Positions 1-11,833 of a stretch of DNA of 64,000 nt are shown piece by piece; position 1 is the first letter of the stretch, and each line of letters opens with the position of its first letter. The notes under the pieces are model-generated. The model was given only the letters and a program-made list of their open reading frames with translations. It did not search any database and was not told the DNA's origin. Both the position numbers and the translations under genes were made by a program. Origin of the DNA: Ophiura sarsii (Eukaryota > Echinodermata > Ophiuroidea > Amphilepidida > Ophiuridae); assembly GCA_035610835.1 (NCBI GenBank), contig CM069459.1, positions 30,726,366-30,790,365 of the forward strand, read 5' to 3'.

Positions 1-450
1 TTTTATATTTGTGAAATGAAGAATCCGTAAAATTAAATTGTTTTACAGGACTTAAAAGACACGTAGTTAATCAGAAACTTCCAAGTTCCACATTGCGCAT
101 AGATTTATAATACGATGCACGTCATTTTGATTTTCCATCATGGGTGCACATATGGAGGTATGGCAGTATTTTTCGAGAATGTGCGTGAGCATCCAGAAAG
201 CGTTGCTCTTTCCACATATTTCAAACCTGATGCCTTCAATCTTCTTAATGTAGTTTTGAAAAATACCTTCATACCCCCAAATTTCCTCTCATGATGGAAA
301 TTCAAAATGACGCTCATTACACGTAAAGATATAGGGTTAAACATTTCGTACAGAATCTAGTTTTTAAATGTATGGCATTGTGTAACGATCCTAACATCTC
401 ACTGTTAACTCTTATAACTTGTCTTTTGCAAAATCATTTGATGTTTGAAG

Positions 451-711
451 TTCGTTTACACTAGGTGATATTTGCCATGCGATGCGGCGCGACAGCCTTA
501 TTTTCGCCACAGTGTACGGCATAACATCGCAGGTGTTGCTGGGTCAACGCAGGTCACCGTCTGCGATGGTAGCCAGCGCCGTATGGCAACATAGCAGAAC
601 ATCAGCGTTAACGCAATGCGTCGCAGCCTCCTGCAATAGCAGTTGAATATTTTTTGAACTCCATTGCGATAACGCACCGCAACGCACGGTAAACATCTAG
701 TGTGAACGGAG
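451..711. mobile_element. MITE-like inverted-repeat element
   Basis: The ends are imperfect inverted repeats: the left begins TTCGTTTACACTAGGTG and the right ends CATCTAGTGTGAACGGA, its reverse complement with a few changes. The interior is rich in GCGATGCG/CGCAACGC motifs, also in inverted orientation. It has no coding capacity. A non-autonomous DNA transposon is the simplest reading; the target duplication is not clear. Confidence 0.6.
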
Positions 712-1018
712 CATTAGACTTAAAAGACTTTTTTGTAGAACATTGTCTGCTTGAATATATCAATACTATTGATAAAATATTGTTTTGTTGGTTTTGGTTT
801 TTTCTTCTTTTCAAGATTATATCAGAATATTTCGTCCTTGTCAAATTACCTGGTTTCTCCAAATAGAAGACATGCCCCATACTGTATAAAAAACAAGGTT
901 AATTTGTGTTTTTGGTGAAGGTTTTATTTATAAGAATTTTAAGAAATAGATATCTTCCCTAACTGCTTGGGATATGTTACAGTGCCTATAGGATGGAATT
1001 TCACTGCAAATTATGAGC

Positions 1019-1295
1019 GTCTACTTTTGGACAAACTAAAAGTAAACTAAAAAGTAAATGCAATTCTAAACACAAAAGTAAACGCAAAACTAAACGTTTC
1101 TTGCATTTTGCACCCAATTGACCTCAAAGCACGCAAAGTGAGTGAATATAATCACAGATGTTTCCACCATCTGTGATATAATGGGACAGTTATTGATTAG
1201 AGGCTGGGTGGAAAACAGATTAGTTGTTGGGCTCACATAAGTGTTTAGTATTGCGTTTACTTTTGAGTTTACTTTTAGTTTGTCCAAAAGTAAAC
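1019..1295. mobile_element. Inverted-repeat element with AAAAGTAAAC motifs
   Basis: The left arm (about 1021-1074) reads CTACTTTTGGACAAACTAAA and the right arm (about 1237-1295) is its reverse complement. Both arms repeat the motif AAAAGTAAAC several times. Non-coding MITE-like unit. Confidence 0.55.
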
Positions 1296-1409
1296 CCTCA
1301 TATTTTGCAGTGTTTGGCAAGTGTAACATGAATGCAATTATTGTGTACTGTCCGTTTTGCTTTGATTTGTGAAAATATCTAAGCATCAAATATATAGCAT
1401 AACCACATA

Positions 1410-1613
1410 CTGTAAAAGTGGAAATTTCACACTACATTTATTTTCACGCTCGAACCAGGTACCACAAAAATGATAACACACACACAAATATATTTCTTTT
1501 GTATAGGTCTATGCGATGAAGCTACAATTGCTAGCGAATTTAAAAACATTCAGAATGGTTAAAAATCAGCTAAGCACAAGAAAATAATCGCGCGAAAATT
1601 ACCACTTTTGCAG
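1410..1613. mobile_element. TA-flanked MITE (CTGTAAAAGTGG family)
   Basis: The left end is CTGTAAAAGTGGAAATTT after a TA. The right end is the inverted AATTACCACTTTTGCAG. The body is typical of short Tc1/mariner-type non-autonomous elements. A related full copy lies at 62221-62328 and a left-end-like fragment near 2305. Confidence 0.65.
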
Positions 1614-3846
1614 TTATCTGTACAGGATTACTACTTGTGAAATACCAAAGCATTGTCCAATTTTGTAACTAATTATTTATATTCATTATGTCAGTACATA
1701 TGAAGAAGAAATAAGAAAAAAATAAGTGTAAATGTTATTTTTTTATACTGAAAATATGTGTTTGTATAGTTTGAGCCATTGGTTATGTATGTATTCATAG
1801 TTTGTTTATTTTGTTTAGCGGTTGACATGGTTACACTGGATTAGCTTCAATGGTCTGCTTTTCCGAGCCACTGACACAAAGTTACGCATATCATTGTGTT
1901 CTAGAGATAAGAAAATGCAGTAGCGGTACCAGCATCAACATTTTAGGGGAGGGGACATATGGGGGATTTTGCTTTCAATATCAAAATTGTCTGAGATGAG
2001 CATAAAGTTGTCTGAAGGTAGACATTTCAGACCAATGTGGAGCTATTTTAGGTAATTTTGACATTTAAAGTTAACATTTTCAGTTATTTGGGAGACAAAA
2101 TGGGGTGGGGCTTGAGTTCAAGAGGGGACAAGTGGGGGGAAAGGGTCATGACTGGGGAAATGTTTTCAGTTTTATACTGTGAAATGTTTTGGCTGTGAGA
2201 TAAAGGTGTTTTGTTTTAAAGTTATAGACACTTTTGGGACACCCTGTACTATTCTCTACACATATTTCATCTAAGGCTCTGTGCAGTGATATCAGAGTGT
2301 ATACTGTAAAAGCTGAATGTTTTCGTGTTGGTTTTATTTTCGCGCGTTTCACGCAAAATATCTTTCCGCAAACATTATTACAGGCAAAAATATTGTTTTC
2401 AACATTCATGCAATGCATCCAGAAGGTCGCCCGCGAACAAATCAATGCAGTATAATTGTGTGGATTCGTCTTCAGTTGCATGGTGCATGGGTACCTCAGT
2501 GCAAAAAAAACCACACACACACCCCTGTTTGTAATGACCTGCAAATGAGGACCAAACCTGCTACTTATCCAAATAAGGACCCACCAACCTGGACACACAC
2601 CGTCACATGAGGACCAAAATGGCGGTTGTGTTGGGTGTCAAATTGCCAACTAGACTGTGTACTATCCAACAGAGCCCTAATGGGTGTATGGGGGAGAGTA
2701 TCACCAAAGATGACCTCGTTTAGATAGCGTTTTTATGTTGTTTGCAATACTTTGCACATATCAGGGAAACGAGGACGTCCGCATTTGGAATGTAAAAAAG
2801 TTGGTGTGCTTCCTCGTTTGCAGGTAATTACACACACAAACAGTGGATCATTGGAATACTCTCTGATGTCACTGCACAGAGGGAATAAGATGAATGAAGT
2901 ATATAAAGGAGTTCATAGAGACCTTGCGTGTTTGGGATTAGCGGCCATCTTAGAGGTCACACTCAATTCAAGTCATCACTTGGTAAGGATGCACATTATG
3001 TTTATAGTATATTTATCCATTTCGAGACAGTGATGTATTGCATATTCTACGAATTGCAGCACATAATCGGGCGCCTACTCAAAGCACTGGCGTATTCACA
3101 CGAGCGTAGAAAGACTGAAGATACATAGGGGAGCGTAAATGCTGCGCCTTTAAAGTTATTTCACTATCCAGAGGAAGACAAATGGAGTATAGAAGTAATC
3201 TAAACATTTGAAGTAAAGGTTATACTAATTTTGTATTGAATGAGCAGGGTTGTGGCTCGGAATCAAGTTGCAAACACTTTTGTGTTGGTAGCTAATCCAA
3301 AACATGGAAGGTCTCTATAGACTCTATTCACGCGGCAGCCATTTTCCAAAATTTGCCACCCAAGCCTCGTTCCCGTTTGGTCTATCTGCGCCTTGGCGCA
3401 CTCGACAGAACCACGAGGGAAGCGTGGTACCAACAACGCGCAATGCGATAGAAGTCACGCAGACACAGGTAAACATAACGGGAGAGAGGCTTGGGTGGCA
3501 AATTTTAGAAAATGGCTGACGCATGAATAAGGTCTATTGGATGAGCTCTCTAGTGAGAAAAAATGATTCAATTCAATCCGTTGTATTCATTACGTTTCTG
3601 GAATATTTGTATCAGTCTCTTGTACATTCACTAATTCATTGCAGTAGATATGAGCTCAAAGGCTAAGATTACGCCGGAGGTTATTCATGAGGTGAAAAGT
3701 TGTATTTTGATGAAAATCAGTCCAGATATTTGTACTAACAAAAATTAACAAAATAATGTAACATTATATTTATTTGTGACACAATGCGGGTAAATGAGGC
3801 ACAATAAGGGACATATGAAAATTGTGTTATTTATGTCATGAACATA

Positions 3847-4280
3847 TGTGACGTGTTCTACCGAAACCAGTCACAATTGGGCAAGATGTCAAAATTGAGT
3901 TAGTAATTGATTATTAAAGAAAAGATCTTCAGCTTTACAATGGTACCTCTCTTTTTTTAATCGGACTTCCCAAAGCAGAGTTACATCATTTTCAAGTTCG
4001 CCTTTTACAGTCTTTATGAAAACTCCAAACTGAGATATCGCCCTTAAAAGTTACTTTGTACCATGGATTTACATGTTTATATCGCCCCTTAAATCACTGA
4101 AACATACATTTAGGATGTTTTTTTGATCTTAATCTTTCACAATAATGTTATAAACACTCTGAAGATTAATTATTGACCAGAAACTCAAATTCCCAAAAAA
4201 TCACCCCCAATTATGTTTTGGGCTATTTCTCAGTTTGGAGCTCTGCCCAATTCCGCCTGGTTTCGGTAGAACACGTCACA
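3847..4280. mobile_element. MITE with TGTGACGTGTTCTACCG ends
   Basis: About 36 bp at the left end (TGTGACGTGTTCTACCGAAA onward) recurs inverted at the right end (GGTTTCGGTAGAACACGTCA). A second inner inverted pair around CTCCAAACTGAG lies inside. Non-coding. Confidence 0.65.
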
Positions 4281-4767
4281 TCTGTGTAAATTAAGTGACA
4301 TTTTGGTCAACGTTTTATCACATTCCCAATCAAAGTGATTGGTTATTGAAAATCATCAAATAGAAATTGTCAAGTTACTGTATGTACATTTAAAGTTTTA
4401 GTTTTGTTAACAAATCAATGGAGTAAATGAAAATTGAATACCTGAAAATGTAGTTATTTTCATAAATGTGAGTCTTTTGTTTGATACACGATGTATCACA
4501 GATCAGAAATACAACTTTTTTGAAGTTGGCTTATGATGACCTCGTCCCACATTTATGCTCTTAAATCAAATTAGCTACTGTCGCATTATGCCGTGGTTAT
4601 TCCTGTTGGGTCACATTTATTTGTCAGTGTTAATTTGTGGTTTCATTTTATTTGAATGAAAATGATTATAATGTTACAATGACTTCCAAGTTTATTTCAG
4701 TTTGTTATAGCCCGTTGATACTATTGTTGTTGGGCAATATAGACGGATATTAGTGTATGTGATAACC

Positions 4768-5006
4768 ATAACACTTTCCATGCGGCAGGCGACGACATTC
4801 CAAAATTGCACAAAATGTTTCAAAAATGTCAAAATTGTTGAATTACATTACCATATTTGAAATCACCATGAGAAATGCATTGAAATAAGTACCAACATGC
4901 CAAGTATCGGTCCAATAATCCTTGAGATAGACCTGAAATTTGGGAAATGTTTCTGAAAATTCTGTTATGTATATTGTAAAACTTATAGCCGCATGGAAAG
5001 TGTTAA
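4768..5006. mobile_element. AACACTTTCC-family MITE, copy 1
   Basis: About 240 bp with TIR AACACTTTCCATGCGGC and inverted partner GCCGCATGGAAAGTGTT. The interior shares the stretch around ATTCCAAAATT and ATTTCAATGCATTTCTCA with copies at 6246-6487 and 19041-19286. A fragment occurs at about 40974. This copy is in the opposite orientation to the other two. Confidence 0.75.
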
Positions 5007-5049
5007 CCCAGGCAACATGGTTTTGGGAATAAAACTATCAGGGAAAGAT

Positions 5050-5118
5050 AATGGGTCAACTTGAGGGCGGGAATCAAACTCAAGTTGCCTGCCTGGTATG
5101 CCTAACCATCCACCATAA
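5050..5118 (-). repeat. tRNA-derived SINE head, degenerate
   Basis: Read on the minus strand, the segment shows an A-box-like TGGATGGTTAGGCATACC and a B-box-like GAGTTTGATTCC, spaced as in a tRNA gene. The acceptor stem is not convincing, so a SINE promoter region is more likely than a functional tRNA. Confidence 0.4.
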
Positions 5119-5119
5119 A

Positions 5120-6245
5120 TGTGACCAGTCGCGTCAAAAAGGACATGTTGTCGGCAAATACAGTTATGAGATAGAGGCCAATATATTTGGTGAAATATTA
5201 AAAAAATAATAAAAACAAATATGCTTCTCCAAATCATATCTTGTGATTACAAAGTTCAATTACCTTCAACATGGTGTCATTTCAAAGCTTAAAATGTGCT
5301 CTTTCAAGTCATACCAATAACTCAGATTTGACTCGGGCCTCCAACATGTCCATTTTGATGTGACTAGTCACAAATGGGATGTAACGTCACCCTGAACATT
5401 TTTTGAGGTATTGAATAGGGAAAGTCTCCTCTTTACAATGTGGCATTACCTGTCCATATTGATTGTTACAAAGGTAGTGCAAAATCCTTTGAGATTTCCT
5501 TTGTGTCCTATTTTGTATGGAAATATTCATTGGGAGAAAGCTGAGAACATGCTTTGCCGACCTTTTACGGCCCCTTTGTGCTGGATGGTCACATCTGTAA
5601 GCGAGTCAAGAAATCATACGATTTCCGTCCGCATATGATAGCGCGCCAGGACTGGGGAAGCATGCGCGCTACTGGCACCTAGTACAGTAGTATTTTCTAG
5701 CATTGATAGTGCCCTTAGGGTTAATGAAATCTCAACTTATATCTGCAAATGTTATGGATGCCCTACAATCATATAGTAAAGAGCTCCACAAAAGAAAGTC
5801 ATACACAAACAACAAAGATAAGCCATGATTAGCATTAATGAAAATCTGTGACGTTTCCAAATTTGCATATATTCAATACACTACGCAGGAGAAAAGACTG
5901 GCGTTTACCAAGCGCATATCCTATATTTGTCCCTTGCGCAGCCTAATTGAAATTCAACTGTCATGCATGGGTAGTGTAGCATGGTTGCAATATGTGTGGT
6001 CGATCCAGGCCATGCAATGCCATACTACAGCATTTTCTTTCCGCGTACTGTGTTGAAAATGTGAATCTTTGTTGTTTTGCGGTACCAAATTGTGCCAAAA
6101 AGATTCATCCAAATGTATATCTAGCCTGTTTGGTCAAGAAAGAATTGGAAGTCACTCTATAGAACATAAACAAAGTATATGACTTATTTTGTTGAGCGCC
6201 ATTAATATTTGTATGCACATTTCATTTCTAAGCTTGCAAAGATGT
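5120..6245. other. Gene-free stretch
   Basis: Short open frames only, with no recognisable domain and no splice-supported exon that I can see. Confidence 0.5.
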
Positions 6246-6487
6246 TAACACTTTCCACGCAGCTATTAGTTTTACCATTTCAAAACAGATTTATTTTTTT
6301 AGAAACCTTTCCCGTTTTTCAGAGCCTATCTCAAGAATTACTGAACCAAGACTAGGCATGTTTGTACTTATTTCAATGCATTTCTCATGGTGATTCCATA
6401 TATGGTGATGAAATGCAATAATGTTGACATTTTTGAAACATTTTGTGAAATTTTGGAATGTCGTCTGCAGACGCGTGGAAAGTGTTA
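6246..6487. mobile_element. AACACTTTCC-family MITE, copy 2
   Basis: It begins TTAACACTTTCCACGC and ends GCGTGGAAAGTGTTAA. The interior matches the copies at 4768-5006 (inverted) and 19041-19286 (same orientation). The flanking TTAA palindrome makes the exact target duplication ambiguous (TTA/TAA or TTAA). Confidence 0.75.
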
Positions 6488-6510
6488 AGTTAGCCCACAT
6501 TGGACAGGAT

Positions 6511-6616
6511 TATTAATATAATATAATAATTAATAATAATAATTAATATTAATAATTAATAATAATATTAATTAATATTAATAATTAATAATAATATTAA
6601 TATAATATAATATATT
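6511..6616. repeat. AT-only microsatellite
   Basis: About 100 bp made almost wholly of AAT/ATT and TTAATA steps with internal dyad symmetry. Confidence 0.85.
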
Positions 6617-7149
6617 GGTTTTAATATATAATCAGTAAACATTTGCAAGGTATTTTGCAAATCTAACGATTAATTCTAAAGCATGAATAAATATTTTACA
6701 CTTAACTTGCGGTGATTAACAAAAATAGTCACAATTTATGTTGAGTTCCTGATCACTGATTCAATATGAAAATAGTGTGTTTTCTGTTGCAGTTGTTTTG
6801 TTTTATATGCAATATTACCACCCCCTTTTTTGTGAGGATTTTATTTATTCTTTTGAAAGTACTATTGCGTTATACCCTCTTTTTAGGATATCCTTTATTT
6901 TATTTCAGGAATTTTGATCAAATGGTAAATGGCTAAAAATCATATTGCAAGTTTATCAGAGTAAGTGTGTTTCTATTCAAGTGCAAAAAGTTGATGGTTG
7001 GTGGTGATGGCCTATATATATATAGAAACATGCAATTACCATTCGATTCCGCATATTTTAGTGGAATTAGTGGAACTCTAGCATCACCAACTTTTGCTGA
7101 ATAGAAACATGCATAGTGGTTATTGGCGGTTATGATTGTAAGCATGGTT

Positions 7150-7522
7150 AGGCCTAAAAAAAAGGTTTGATTGGCGTAACATGACCAAAACAAATAGGGT
7201 AGGTCGGTCAGTCGGGATTTTTTTTTTAAATCACCTACTTTTGAACACTTAAAAGACAGCAGTACCAACAAATGAAGAGACGGCAAAAATTCCCTTTTCT
7301 TTCAACAATTTTCTTTTTATTTATAGAAACCAACAGACTCTATATGAGTACAAGGAAATGAAAGCAAACAGTCAAAAACTTTACTTTGTTCAATTTTTAT
7401 AAATATATATATATATATATATATATTTTTCCCCCCTCAAAATAATAAAAAAATATTCAGGGTCGGCTATGTATTTAGGGTCGGTCGGGTTACGCCAATC
7501 AAACTTTTATTTTTTTAGGCCT
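7150..7522. mobile_element. Inverted-repeat element with AGGCCTAAAAA ends
   Basis: The left end AGGCCTAAAAAAAAGGTTTG and the following GATTGGCGTAAC recur inverted at the right end (GTTACGCCAATCAAAC ... TTTTTTAGGCCT). The interior holds a TA dinucleotide run near 7401-7427 and GGGTCGGTCGG motifs shared with the element at 44283-44546. Confidence 0.65.
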
Positions 7523-7928
7523 TATTGGTGGAAGTGGAATGTAAACAAGATTTTCTTGGTTGTATCCAACAGGTAGTCTCTCATATGGCAACAAATGATT
7601 ATATCATATGGCATGGGGAATTTTTCCCATTAGCACTTTTACATAATTCAAATGTATATTAGGCCATGTAAAATAAAAATATGTTTCTCATCACATGTTT
7701 CTCGATCGAGAAGAGTATTAGTTCCAGTCTGTTTTTTGCCTTTTATCGGAAGTAATGTTTATAATACAATGATGTATCATTAGCCCCTACATGGACCTGT
7801 ACTAATGATTCTGAAACATGTTATGTATGTCAAGGGGTCCTATCGTTATCAATAAAGAATGATATGCCCTGGGACCAGTTTTGTGGGGCAAACACCTATC
7901 ATTGCAATATCTTCTCTTACAAAATATT

Positions 7929-8408
7929 TATAGGTAGGTGTTCAGATTGTTTGCTCGATTTTCAACTTTTCTATTTCTACACGACGGGTCTTCTTTAAGA
8001 TATTCATATTCCAAAGTTTGCGTTGCATATAAACTTGAATGGTTCTTATTTTAGAAGCACCGTGTAAAATGAAATTTGCCCATTGAGTAGTACACCCACT
8101 GTCCGGGTGGTTAACCACTTGTGGCAGTAATTCACTGCATTTTTGTCCTATAGGTCGCCCTTGACAACAAAGCAAAACGTTTTAACACATCAGTGTCTGC
8201 GCTCTGAACCATACACAAGATCGTTCCTAGTGATCGTGTGGGGCCGTGTAAAGAGACTGTTGTTTACATCAGCAAACGGCATGTGACGTCACTCCAGTCC
8301 GAATAATAGCTTCTAAATGGAACATATCTTGAGCCAATCATTTTACAGAAATAATGAGAAATATATGGGATTTCTTCTCTTGATAGGGATTGGAACATTC
8401 ACCTATAA
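7929..8408. mobile_element. Diverged relative of the 58.8-kb MITE
   Basis: Its left part (CGATTTTCAACTT, then CCAAAGTTTG, GGTTCTTATTTTAGA and CATTGAGT) matches 58834-59191 in the same order. The ends TATAGGTAGGTGTTC and GAACATTCACCTATA form an imperfect TIR. Confidence 0.45.
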
Positions 8409-9419
8409 ACTGATGATTCTCCTGAATCAATGACAACAGATGAGAAACATGTTTTTGTGTTTTTTATATGCCTGACTAAATTCATTCATAATGTTCCGCA
8501 TGTACGTAGCTTTTTTTATATGTATTGTAAATTATTGTACAGTACAATCAACAATTTGTGAACAGTACCTATTTTATACTTCTACAGAGCGTCCCAAAAA
8601 TGTTGTCACCAGGTAGCTGACTCATTATTTTGTACTTAATTTGAATAAGAGATTTGTAATTCCACTTTTCAAACAACAGTATTTGTTGCAATTTGAGATT
8701 TAACAGATCTCATGGTCAACTTGACAGTCTCTATAAAACCTTTTTTGATAGGCCATAAAGAGGAGTGTATAAGTATTCATAGCCAATCAGAGAAGCTCTC
8801 TGTAACCTTTCTTGATTATAATGAAACACTGACCTATTTTGCCTCCTTTTATAGCCAAACTTACAAAAAAAATATATAATTGATAAATAAATCTGCTACT
8901 TTTTTGAAATAAAATTTGAATGCATGAATGAAATTTAGCTGAAAAGGGTTAACCTGAGGTTCAGTGTCTATGACAACTGATAGAGTCAAAGGTCAACTTG
9001 AAAATCCAGCTGCAAACCCCTCACCTTTTGGTATTCAAATATATATATGTTATTGAGTTTAATTTATATTGATAAGAAAAATTAAATTATCATTTTTTAA
9101 TGAATTGCAACAATAATTGTGCTTTGATCAGTGTAATTTTTTATATAACAAAACAAATTAATTCTCATTACAAATATCTTTTTGAGAAAAAGTAGTGAAC
9201 TGTTAGCCTGGCATAACATTTTTGGAACATGTTGTATACAACTAATGTTTTGCAAAGGGATATGAATAAATAATAATAACTACAACATTTTGTATGATAT
9301 AAATGATAGTATTGTAAAGTGTGCTTTAAAATCATCAAATAATACCAAGTGTTTGCGTCTGTGTGAAATCATTTTGTCCCCCTGTAAAAAAGTAACGGAA
9401 AACAGTGTATGGTACCTTA
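8409..9419. other. Gene-free AT-rich stretch
   Basis: No supportable gene. A phrase GCGTCCCAAAAATGTTGTC near 8587 resembles ends of mariner-type elements seen elsewhere in the window (2228, 29718, 42928) but no full element is visible. Confidence 0.45.
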
Positions 9420-9570
9420 GGTCTCAGATTTTGGACTGTCCTCCTATAGTATATAGTATCGTCCGATACTGGAACATCTAGCATCGTTCAATACTTGTAC
9501 AAAGTCAGTGTTCCAGTATTGGACGATACTGGCACATATAAAAATGTTCCAGTATCAGGAATACTGAAAC
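9420..9570. repeat. Cluster of CGATACTGGAACA motifs
   Basis: The motif GTTCCAGTATCG and its reverse complement recur several times in about 150 bp. Related clusters occur at 30085-30260 and 43555-43735, the equivalent ends of the two large duplication units. Confidence 0.6.
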
Positions 9571-10042
9571 ACAATTAAGCCAACAACTAAAAAGGTTCGT
9601 CTCAGAAACATTTTGCACAAAAGCTAAGTGCTGTACAATTTTTATTTTATTTTTTTTGGGGGGGGGGGGGGGGAGAATAATATGAGGTATGTGATGTGTA
9701 TTTTTGTAACCGGCCATGTTTAATTTGACCTTTTTATAGAGGACATCTACATGGATTTCAGGTCTAATCAAACGTGTACTCGCACATGTGACTACAAAGG
9801 TTTAACTGGATTCACAATTTCACACCCATTTTCTCTTCTACATGATATTTCCCACTTTTAAAAGCTTAGATCTTTTAAACTTGCAGTCTCCGCACATCTG
9901 TGCAGAGCCCAGTTACGCAGGACTGTCCCCTTTTCCTAGATATTGTTATCCGAACGATCATTGTTAAAAAATGCCTTTAAAAAACTTGAAATATGTTCAG
10001 AAAAAAATATCACCACTGTTTATCTCTCGCAAACCACTCAAC

Positions 10043-10399
10043 TTTTTGGGGGTAGGGGTGTGCTGCCCAGGGTCTCAAAAAGGGGGGCTACTGAACCTGA
10101 GTGGATTTTATGACGAAAAATAGGGTCTTAGGAACTGATTTTTTTTCTCAAAAAGGTAGGACTTGAGAACTGGCCTTTAATTTTGATTATAAAAACGCAA
10201 ATTCTCGATTTTGGGGGGGTTTTAGAACGCAAAATTTTCGAAGAATTGGGGCTTTGGGACGCAAAATTTTGCATTTGTTTAATTTTCAATAAAATTGGGG
10301 AACTGATAAAGGCTCAAAAAGGGGGTCATAAGAGCTAGCAGCGGAGGGTAAAAAAGGAGGTCGTCAGCGCTGCACATACCTATACCCTTTTCCAATGTC
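10043..10399 (-). mobile_element. MITE with TAGGGGTGTGCNGCCC ends
   Basis: Left end TAGGGGTGTGCTGCCCAGGG and right end GCTGCACATACCTATACCC are inverted. The family also forms the outer element at 31188-31840 in the opposite orientation, sharing the GGTCTTAAG and AAAACGCAAATT phrases. A run of 18 C follows at about 10394. Confidence 0.6.
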
Positions 10400-10544
10400 A
10401 GTGCCCCCCCCCCCCCCCCCCGGATGATCTATAAGGTTAATAAATCAATCGGTCTATTTTTTTCTTCAAAACACCCTGTACAACATAACAACATATTATA
10501 ACACCACAACCAAGTTGTTATGTATGTGCCAAGTTTTCATGCAC

Positions 10545-10721
10545 TATAATTGGTTTCTGCAAATGTGTCACCTCATTAAAGTTTTGGACCTGTCCACACT
10601 TTGGGAGAGGTAGTAAACTCTTGAGGCAAAAAGCAATTTACAACAAGTACATCCCCATCAAGTCAACCTGGCACCTCCGCCAATATGCAAGAAGTGACAC
10701 ATTTGCTGAAACCGATTATAA
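10545..10721. mobile_element. Short MITE, 177 bp
   Basis: TATAATTGGTTTCTGCAAAT at the left recurs inverted at the right as ATTTGCTGAAACCGATTATA. The arms extend about 32 bp through GTGTCAC. Non-coding. Confidence 0.65.
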
Positions 10722-10860
10722 CATGATTCAGGCCATTTTGTTTGTTTGTTATGTCACTCTGATCTAAATTGTTGTAGGTTCAGTAGAGTTTCTTCCTATA
10801 ATCAATATCAATGGGTATCACCACAAGAGGTCCAGTGACACAACAACTGCATCTTGGGTA

Positions 10861-11831
10861 GGGGAGAGTGGGGTTGGTTGGAACGCGGGGTTAGTTGAAA
10901 CATTGAGATTTTCTCCGAGAGCTTTCATTGAATTAATAAAATACTCCCGCTGGGGATGGGCCCTAGCAACAGCTTCCCACCACATTTCATGCAGCACTGA
11001 ATCTACCCGGTTGTGGAAATGAGAACGATATGTTTGATTTTTCACCCTCTGACTAAATTTTTTATTTTTTAGAAATTTTGTATTATCTTAGAAATGATAA
11101 AAAATCAAGTTGACTATTTTGGGGGGTTAATTAGGCTCTAGTACTAAGGTACAAAATGGGGGCAAAAAAAATTGTGCTATCGTTGCCCCCTCTTGTACAG
11201 TGAGCTTACAAGTGTCACATGGTATGCCGGGGTTAGTTGGAACATTTGGTGAGGGGTTAGTTGGAACATGTTTTTACATGTATTTTTCAATAGGTAACCA
11301 AAAAAATATTTTTAGCCTAAAACTTACTTGTATAAAGTTGTCTTAATATATAATTAGCCTATTGCATATATAAGGTTTCTGATTAAAATTAATATTAAAT
11401 GCTCCAAAACTGAATCTGAACACTGCACAAATATTTTTGGTATTTCCCCCTCTATTTCGGCATGTTCTGTTTATGGGTCAGAGCGCTTGGAAATCCTGTT
11501 GTGACTAAAACTCATATTAAAGACATTGTTTCTTTAACATTCAGTAATAAAGTTAGGAAGTGCCTATTTACCATGGAATTTAGCATTTTTCAACTTAACC
11601 CAAACTATGTTCCAACGTACCCCAGAGGTGGGGTTAGTTGGAACACTTGACATGGTCATGTTTTATGTGGATTATCTAAGTAACGACAAATAAATTTAGT
11701 ACTTTTATGGGCTACATTTGTAGCCAACATATGTACCTTTAAACTGGTATAGTTGCTGTTTGTTGAATAAAACTTGTTTGTAAACTACAGCTGTTTTTGT
11801 AAAAAACGTTCCAACCAACCCCACTCTCCCC
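10861..11831. mobile_element. TA-flanked 971-bp TIR element (GGGGAGAGTGGGG)
   Basis: Perfect terminal inverted repeats of 24 bp begin GGGGAGAGTGGGGTTGG and are flanked on both sides by TA. Inside, the subterminal motif GGGTTAGTTGGAAC recurs at about 10873, 11229, 11259 and 11630. A 75-residue minus-strand open frame covers 10818-11045 but is not recognisable. A related truncated left end lies at 62424-62515. TA duplication suggests an IS630/Tc1/mariner-type mobiliser, by inference. Confidence 0.8.
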
Positions 11832-11833
11832 TA

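Noticed and set aside
2146..2610. Open frames of up to 150 codons on both strands
   Set aside because: Both strands are open over the same stretch, no domain or splice signals are recognisable, and the area carries MITE-like ends (CTGTAAAAGC, GACACTTTTGGGAC).
6933..7286. 117-codon minus-strand open frame
   Set aside because: It runs into the inverted-repeat element at 7150 and shows no domain; composition is like the surrounding non-coding DNA.
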